Below are positions 6,990 to 11,164 of a DNA stretch of 11,164 nt, in pieces. The DNA lies in contig PLXI01000112.1 in assembly GCA_003151375.1 (NCBI GenBank), positions 1 through 11,164 of the forward strand. Reading direction: 5' to 3'. The notes beneath the pieces were generated by a model. That model was not told the origin of the DNA. It made no database searches and was given only the letters and a program-made list of their open reading frames with translations. The stretch is from Hyphomicrobiales bacterium. Its GTDB lineage: Bacteria > Pseudomonadota > Alphaproteobacteria > Rhizobiales > Aestuariivirgaceae. Within the stretch, counting starts at the first letter, position 1, and each line of letters opens with the position of its first letter. The translations under genes and the position numbers were made by a program.

Positions 6990-8102
6990 ATGAGCAGTAC
7001 TTCTTCTATATTCTTAAGCGAAATCGAGCAGTTTTTGGCGAATTCAGCCACAGATCCCAGCGTTTTAGGCAAAAATGCCCTTGCTGATCCTAATTTCGTG
7101 TTTGATTTGCGTGGTGGCCGCAGCCCGTCTGCCAAAACCATGGACAAAGTGAGAGCCTGGATTGCTGGGCAAAAACCAAAGGCACGACCAATGATCGCAA
7201 CAGACCGTCTCACGCATTTACAAAAACTCGAAGCCGAGAGCATCCACATCATCCGCGAAGTGGCGGCCGAGTGCGAAAAGCCGGTGATGCTTTATTCAAT
7301 CGGCAAGGACAGCGCCGTGATGTTGCATTTGGCAATGAAGGCGTTTTATCCGGCCAAGCCGCCATTTCCTCTGATGCATGTGGATACGCGTTGGAAGTTC
7401 CGCGACATGATTGCCATGCGCGATGAAACCGCAAGGCGCTTAGGGCTTGAACTTATTGTTCACATCAATCCCGAAGGTGTGGCGAAAAATATCAATCCGT
7501 TTGACCATGGCTCAGCGCTGCACACGCAAATCATGAAGACGGATGGCCTCAAACAGGCGTTGGATCAATACGGCTTCGACGCCGCCTTTGGTGGGGCGCG
7601 CCGCGATGAAGAAAAATCCCGCGCCAAGGAGCGCATTTTTTCGTTCCGCGACACCAAGCATCGCTGGGATCCAAAGAACCAACGGCCCGAATTGTGGAAC
7701 CTTTACAATGCGCGCAAGAACAAGGGCGAAAGCATCCGTGTGTTTCCTTTGTCGAATTGGACCGAGTTAGACATCTGGCAATATATCGCGCGTGAAAATA
7801 TCCCCATTGTTCCTTTGTATTTTGCGGCTGAACGGCCTGTGGTGGAGCGCGATGGGCAACTGATTATGGTGGATGATGCTCGCATGAGGCTGCATCCGGG
7901 TGAAAAGCCCATGATGAAGAAAATCCGTTTCCGTACATTGGGTTGTTATCCGCTGACGGGTGCGATTGAATCTGAAGCCACTTCACTCAATGACATTATT
8001 GAGGAAATGCTGGTGGCCACCTCATCTGAACGCCAAGGCCGGGTGATTGACAAAGACGCTTCGCAGAGCATGGAAAAGAAGAAGCAAGAGGGGTATTTCT
8101 GA
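6990..8102 (+). CDS. cysD: Sulfate adenylyltransferase subunit 2 (CysD) with extra N-terminal helical module
   Basis: CysD is the catalytic small subunit of ATP sulfurylase; with the CysN GTPase it makes adenosine 5'-phosphosulfate from ATP and sulfate in the cytoplasm. The CysD core runs from about residue 68 (MIATDRLTHLQKLEAES) to 370. It has the PP-loop SIGKDS at 103-108 and GGARRDEEKSRAKER from 201. The core is 303 residues, the normal family length. In front are 67 extra residues with a pattern of four short helices (LSEIEQFLANS, DPSVLGKNAL, DPNFVFDLRGG, AKTMDKVRAWI), like small helix-turn-helix proteins I recall from alphaproteobacteria. I chose ATG 6990 because it begins this module and has AGGA upstream at 6975-6978. 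The frame is also open to ATG 6888, but those added residues show no conserved character and cover the promoter region. Its TGA overlaps the cysNC ATG by one base. Confidence 0.9.
   Translation: MSSTSSIFLSEIEQFLANSATDPSVLGKNALADPNFVFDLRGGRSPSAKTMDKVRAWIAGQKPKARPMIATDRLTHLQKLEAESIHIIREVAAECEKPVMLYSIGKDSAVMLHLAMKAFYPAKPPFPLMHVDTRWKFRDMIAMRDETARRLGLELIVHINPEGVAKNINPFDHGSALHTQIMKTDGLKQALDQYGFDAAFGGARRDEEKSRAKERIFSFRDTKHRWDPKNQRPELWNLYNARKNKGESIRVFPLSNWTELDIWQYIARENIPIVPLYFAAERPVVERDGQLIMVDDARMRLHPGEKPMMKKIRFRTLGCYPLTGAIESEATSLNDIIEEMLVATSSERQGRVIDKDASQSMEKKKQEGYF
7178..7193 (+). promoter_or_regulatory. Possible internal start giving a canonical-length CysD
   Basis: AAAGG at 7178-7182 lies eight bases before an in-frame ATG at 7191-7193. 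Starting here gives a 303-residue CysD, close to the usual length, without the helical module. It may be a second start or the original cysD start left inside a fusion. Confidence 0.45.
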
Positions 8103-10003
8103 TGACCCGCTTTGTTGAATTCTCCGGTGGCGATGTTGATACCTTCCTCGCTGAACAGGAGCAAAAGGATTTACTGCGCTTCATCACTTGTGGCTCAGTT
8201 GATGATGGCAAGAGCACGTTGATTGGCCGCTTGCTTTACGAATCCAAAATGCTGTTCGAAGATCAATTGGCCGCACTTGAAGCTGATTCCAAAAAGCTTG
8301 GCACGCAAGGCGGCAATTTAGATTTTGCTTTGCTCGTGGACGGGCTTTCGGCCGAACGCGAACAGGGCATCACCATTGATGTCGCTTACCGCGCCTTCAC
8401 CACAGCGCGGCGCAAATTCATTGTGGCCGATACGCCCGGCCATGAACAATATACGCGCAATATGGCAACTGGCGCATCGACTGCTGAACTTGCCATCATT
8501 CTGATTGACGCGCGCAAAGGCGTTCTCACCCAAACGCGCAGGCATAGTTTTATCTGCAAGTTGCTGGGCATTCGCCATCTCGTATTGTGCATCAACAAGA
8601 TGGATTTGGTGGGTTATTCACGCGAGACATTTGAAAAGATCGAGGCGGATTACCGCAAATTCGCTGCCGAACTTGGCGTGACCTCTGAGATAAAAGTCAT
8701 CCCCGTCTCAGCCCTTTTGGGCGACAATATGATTGAGCGATCGGCCCAGATGCAGTGGTATCAGGGCCCGACATTGATGGGGCACTTAGAAACTGTTCCG
8801 GTTGGCGATGACGCAAAGACAAAACCTTTCCGCCTGCCTGTGCAATGGGTGAATAGGCCTGATCAAAACTTTCGTGGCTTTGCTGGAACCATCGCATCGG
8901 GGACCGTGAAAACTGGCGACAAGGTGAAGATTTTGCCATCGGGCAAGCAAAGCACGGTGACGCGCATCGTCACTCAAGATGGTGATTTGGCAGAGGCGCA
9001 AGCTGAACAGGCGATCACTTTGACTCTCGCTGATGAAGTTGATGCCAGCCGTGGTGATGTGATCTGTGCGGCGCAATCACCTGTTGAAGTGTCTGACCAA
9101 TTTGAAGTGCAAGTTTTGTGGATGGGTGATGAGCCGATGCTGCCTGGCCGCGCTTATCTGATCAAATCAGCAACCAAGACTTTGCCCGGCGCATTGGACA
9201 AGCTGAAATACAAAGTCAACGTCAATACACTGGAGCATCAGGCCACAGAAACTCTGTCGCTGAATGAAATCGGATTGTGTAATTTGGAACTGAATGGGCC
9301 ATTAGCGTTTGAGCCTTATGCGACAAATAAAACCCTGGGCAGCTTTATCATCATTGACCGCTTCACCAACAACACGGTTGGTTTTGGCCTGATCAATTTT
9401 GCGCTGCGTCGTGCGGCCAACATTCATTGGCAAGCGATGGATGTGAACAAGTCCTCGCGTGGCGCTTTGCTGCAACAAAAGCCAACAGTGCTGTGGTTCA
9501 CGGGCTTGTCAGGTGCTGGTAAATCCACCATCGCCAATCTGGTTGAGAAGAAATTGCAAGCGCGTGGGCGGCTGACCTATTTGTTAGACGGCGATAATGT
9601 GCGTCATGGCCTCAACCGCGACTTGGGCTTCACCGATGCTGACCGTGTCGAAAATATCCGCCGCGTGGGTGAAGTGGCCAAGCTGATGACCGATGCTGGG
9701 TTGATCACACTCGTATCCTTCATCTCGCCCTTCAAAGCCGAGCGGCAAATGGCGCGTGAACTTTTGGGCGAAGGCGAATTCATGGAAATCTTTGTGGATA
9801 CGTCTTTGGCTGAAGCCGAAAAACGCGATGTGAAAGGCCTCTACGCCAAGGCCAGACGTGGCGAACTTAAAAACTTCACAGGCATTTCGTCACCCTATGA
9901 ACAACCCGATGCGGCAGAGCTGCGTTTGGATACGGGGTTGAGTTCGCCAGAAGAGGCAGCAGAAGAAGTGGTGAAACTGCTGGTGGAGCGCGGAAGAATT
10001 TAA
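8102..10003 (+). CDS. cysNC: Bifunctional sulfate adenylyltransferase subunit 1 / adenylylsulfate kinase (CysNC)
   Basis: A 633-residue fusion. Residues 1 to about 450 are the CysN translation-factor-like GTPase, with the P-loop GSVDDGKS at 31-38, DTPGH at 110-114 and NKMD at 165-168, followed by beta-barrel domains. Residues about 460-633 are APS kinase (CysC): Walker A GLSGAGKS at 468-475, then GDNVRHGLNRDLGF, the FISPFK segment containing the Ser that is phosphorylated in CysC proteins, and GLYAKARRGE. GTP hydrolysis by CysN drives APS formation by CysD, and the kinase domain converts APS to PAPS for sulfate reduction or sulfation. NodQ of rhizobia has the same architecture. The ATG shares its A with the cysD stop (TGATG), with AGAGGGG at 8087-8093 upstream, which indicates translational coupling. 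No cysH, cysI or cysG is in the window, so reduction genes must lie elsewhere. All motifs are intact. Confidence 0.96.
   Translation: MTRFVEFSGGDVDTFLAEQEQKDLLRFITCGSVDDGKSTLIGRLLYESKMLFEDQLAALEADSKKLGTQGGNLDFALLVDGLSAEREQGITIDVAYRAFTTARRKFIVADTPGHEQYTRNMATGASTAELAIILIDARKGVLTQTRRHSFICKLLGIRHLVLCINKMDLVGYSRETFEKIEADYRKFAAELGVTSEIKVIPVSALLGDNMIERSAQMQWYQGPTLMGHLETVPVGDDAKTKPFRLPVQWVNRPDQNFRGFAGTIASGTVKTGDKVKILPSGKQSTVTRIVTQDGDLAEAQAEQAITLTLADEVDASRGDVICAAQSPVEVSDQFEVQVLWMGDEPMLPGRAYLIKSATKTLPGALDKLKYKVNVNTLEHQATETLSLNEIGLCNLELNGPLAFEPYATNKTLGSFIIIDRFTNNTVGFGLINFALRRAANIHWQAMDVNKSSRGALLQQKPTVLWFTGLSGAGKSTIANLVEKKLQARGRLTYLLDGDNVRHGLNRDLGFTDADRVENIRRVGEVAKLMTDAGLITLVSFISPFKAERQMARELLGEGEFMEIFVDTSLAEAEKRDVKGLYAKARRGELKNFTGISSPYEQPDAAELRLDTGLSSPEEAAEEVVKLLVERGRI
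10000..10003. other. Shared TTAA: overlapping convergent stop codons
   Basis: The cysNC stop TAA occupies 10001-10003, and the monooxygenase stop, read on the other strand, occupies 10000-10002. The self-complementary TTAA therefore serves both genes, so there is no room for an intergenic terminator. Confidence 0.9.
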
Positions 10004-11164
10004 CGCAAAACAATCTGCCTTGCCGAGAGATATTCCTGCAGGGCTTCAGCATTTTGGATTTGTGAAGCAAAGGCCACATGGCCATCTGGGCGGATGAGAT
10101 AGAGTGCATCCTTAGCAAACCCCGCTGCCATGGCATCTGGTGTGAACCCAAAGGTGACAAGTGCTAGTCCAAGCCGCTTGCAGAGGGCTGACAATTCAGG
10201 CGAGGCCTCACCAAAAACATGCACCTGCCACTCAATCGTTCGCAGCGATTTGAAATTATCCAGTGAAGCAACAAAGGGCAAACGATCGCCCGCCTGAATA
10301 GCGCCAGCTCTTCCACGGCTCAGAGGGCTTTCGTGGTAGTTGATCGCGATTTGCGAAATGGTTCTGAAGACATAGTGGCGGAAGCCACCGAATTTCAACA
10401 GCAGGGGAATGAGATATGGCACAATAAGATTACGCATTAAGCGCGCCTGAATTCCGCCAGACACGATCATGCTGAAGGCGCGGTCTGTTGTGGCCACAAG
10501 CTTTCTGGCAAAGGCAATACGTTCAGGCTCATAAGATTGCAATAAGGCGGGCGCGGCGCGGTTTTGCAAAACCTGCGCCAGCTTCCAACTCAAATTAACA
10601 GCATCGCCCAAGCCCGTATTGAGGCCCTGCCCGCCAACTGGGCTGTGAACATGGCCCGCATCACCCAGCAAAAACACGCGGCCCACATTAAAGTGCGCAG
10701 CAACGCGGTGATGCACATGATAGGTTGAAAACCAATTCACTTCCTGCACTTCAATGTTCAAAAACCGCTCTGGCATGTGTTGTAAATCGGCGAAAGTGGG
10801 ATGTTCAATTTTTTCAGCCGCATCAGGCGCGACGCCAATCAGCCGGTTCATGCCCGTTGAGCGGATTGGAAATTGCAGCGCAAAACCATCGTCGCCCATA
10901 TTAATCTGGCCTTCCCCATCCGGTTGGGCCACAAGCTTCACATCAGCCACATAAAAAATGTGGCTGTATGTACCACCTAAAAAATCGACCTTTATTAGTT
11001 CGCGGGTTTTGCTATGTGCGCCGTCACAGCCACAGGCATATTGGAATTGTGCAGTTTGGCTTTTGCCGCCTTTCAACAAAGTGGCGGTGACATGAGTTTC
11101 ATCCTGCTTTAAATCTTGTAAGGCCGTATTCCATTCAACCGAAACGCCCGCTGCTTTCAGCTCC
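10000..11164 (-). CDS. FAD-dependent aromatic-hydroxylase-type monooxygenase, C-terminal part (start outside window)
   Basis: The frame is open to the right window edge, so the N-terminal GxGxxG FAD-binding segment and the start are missing; the TTG at 11079 is only an internal codon. Two family signatures of the PHBH/PheA/TfdB class are present: CDGAHSKTR (about 11002-11028), the DG motif for FAD/NAD(P)H, and LLGDAGHVHSPVGGQGLNTG (about 10612-10671), the GD motif binding the FAD ribityl chain. The last 100 or so residues (GDRLPF onward, ending RPDGHVAFASQ and a short tail) match the thioredoxin-like C-terminal domain of phenol-hydroxylase-type enzymes. Such enzymes hydroxylate phenolic or other aromatic substrates using NAD(P)H and O2; the substrate here cannot be told. 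It has no evident link to the convergent sulfate genes. Confidence 0.88.
   Translation of the reverse strand, partial: ELKAAGVSVEWNTALQDLKQDETHVTATLLKGGKSQTAQFQYACGCDGAHSKTRELIKVDFLGGTYSHIFYVADVKLVAQPDGEGQINMGDDGFALQFPIRSTGMNRLIGVAPDAAEKIEHPTFADLQHMPERFLNIEVQEVNWFSTYHVHHRVAAHFNVGRVFLLGDAGHVHSPVGGQGLNTGLGDAVNLSWKLAQVLQNRAAPALLQSYEPERIAFARKLVATTDRAFSMIVSGGIQARLMRNLIVPYLIPLLLKFGGFRHYVFRTISQIAINYHESPLSRGRAGAIQAGDRLPFVASLDNFKSLRTIEWQVHVFGEASPELSALCKRLGLALVTFGFTPDAMAAGFAKDALYLIRPDGHVAFASQIQNAEALQEYLSARQIVLR

Noticed and set aside
10000..11079. Treating the TTG at 11079 as the monooxygenase start
   Set aside because: The frame continues without a stop to the window edge, and a start at 11079 would remove the essential N-terminal FAD-binding segment of the family.

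Overview
The window is a gene-dense stretch of bacterial chromosome with seven protein-coding genes. Two of them run off the window ends. I see no tRNA, rRNA, CRISPR array, insertion sequence or phage gene, and no gap longer than about 125 bases. Gene content points to an alphaproteobacterium, probably of the Hyphomicrobiales (Rhizobiales) type. The indicators are a single-chain LplT-Aas phospholipid-repair protein, a fused CysNC with a separate CysD, and a small helix-turn-helix-like module of a kind I associate with short alphaproteobacterial proteins. This placement is inference, not a database result.

Left block (1-5816, + strand): the C-terminal part of a HAD-superfamily hydrolase is followed 30 bases later by a 1144-residue protein. 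That protein joins a lysophospholipid MFS transporter, a PlsC-type acyltransferase and an AMP-forming acyl-ACP synthetase. Next comes a class I PLP aminotransferase fused in frame to a GNAT acetyltransferase. It ends 15 bases from a convergent gene.

Middle (5832-6989): a secreted ribonuclease T2 with an SH3-like N-terminal region lies on the - strand. It is divergent from the sulfate-activation genes. The roughly 123-base shared upstream region holds two palindromes and a candidate promoter.

Right block: cysD and cysNC (6990-10003, + strand) overlap by one base and together encode sulfate activation: sulfate to APS (CysD with the CysN GTPase domain), then APS to PAPS (CysC domain). This CysD has about 67 extra N-terminal residues that look like a small helical DNA-binding module. 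The canonical CysD start is still present inside the ORF. A convergent FAD-dependent aromatic-hydroxylase-type monooxygenase, truncated by the right edge, shares its stop-codon bases with cysNC.

The strongest candidate for something undescribed is the cysD region: a putative DNA-binding module fused to an ATP sulfurylase subunit, next to an operator-like palindrome at its own start. The rest is mainly ordinary metabolism with an unusual number of gene fusions.
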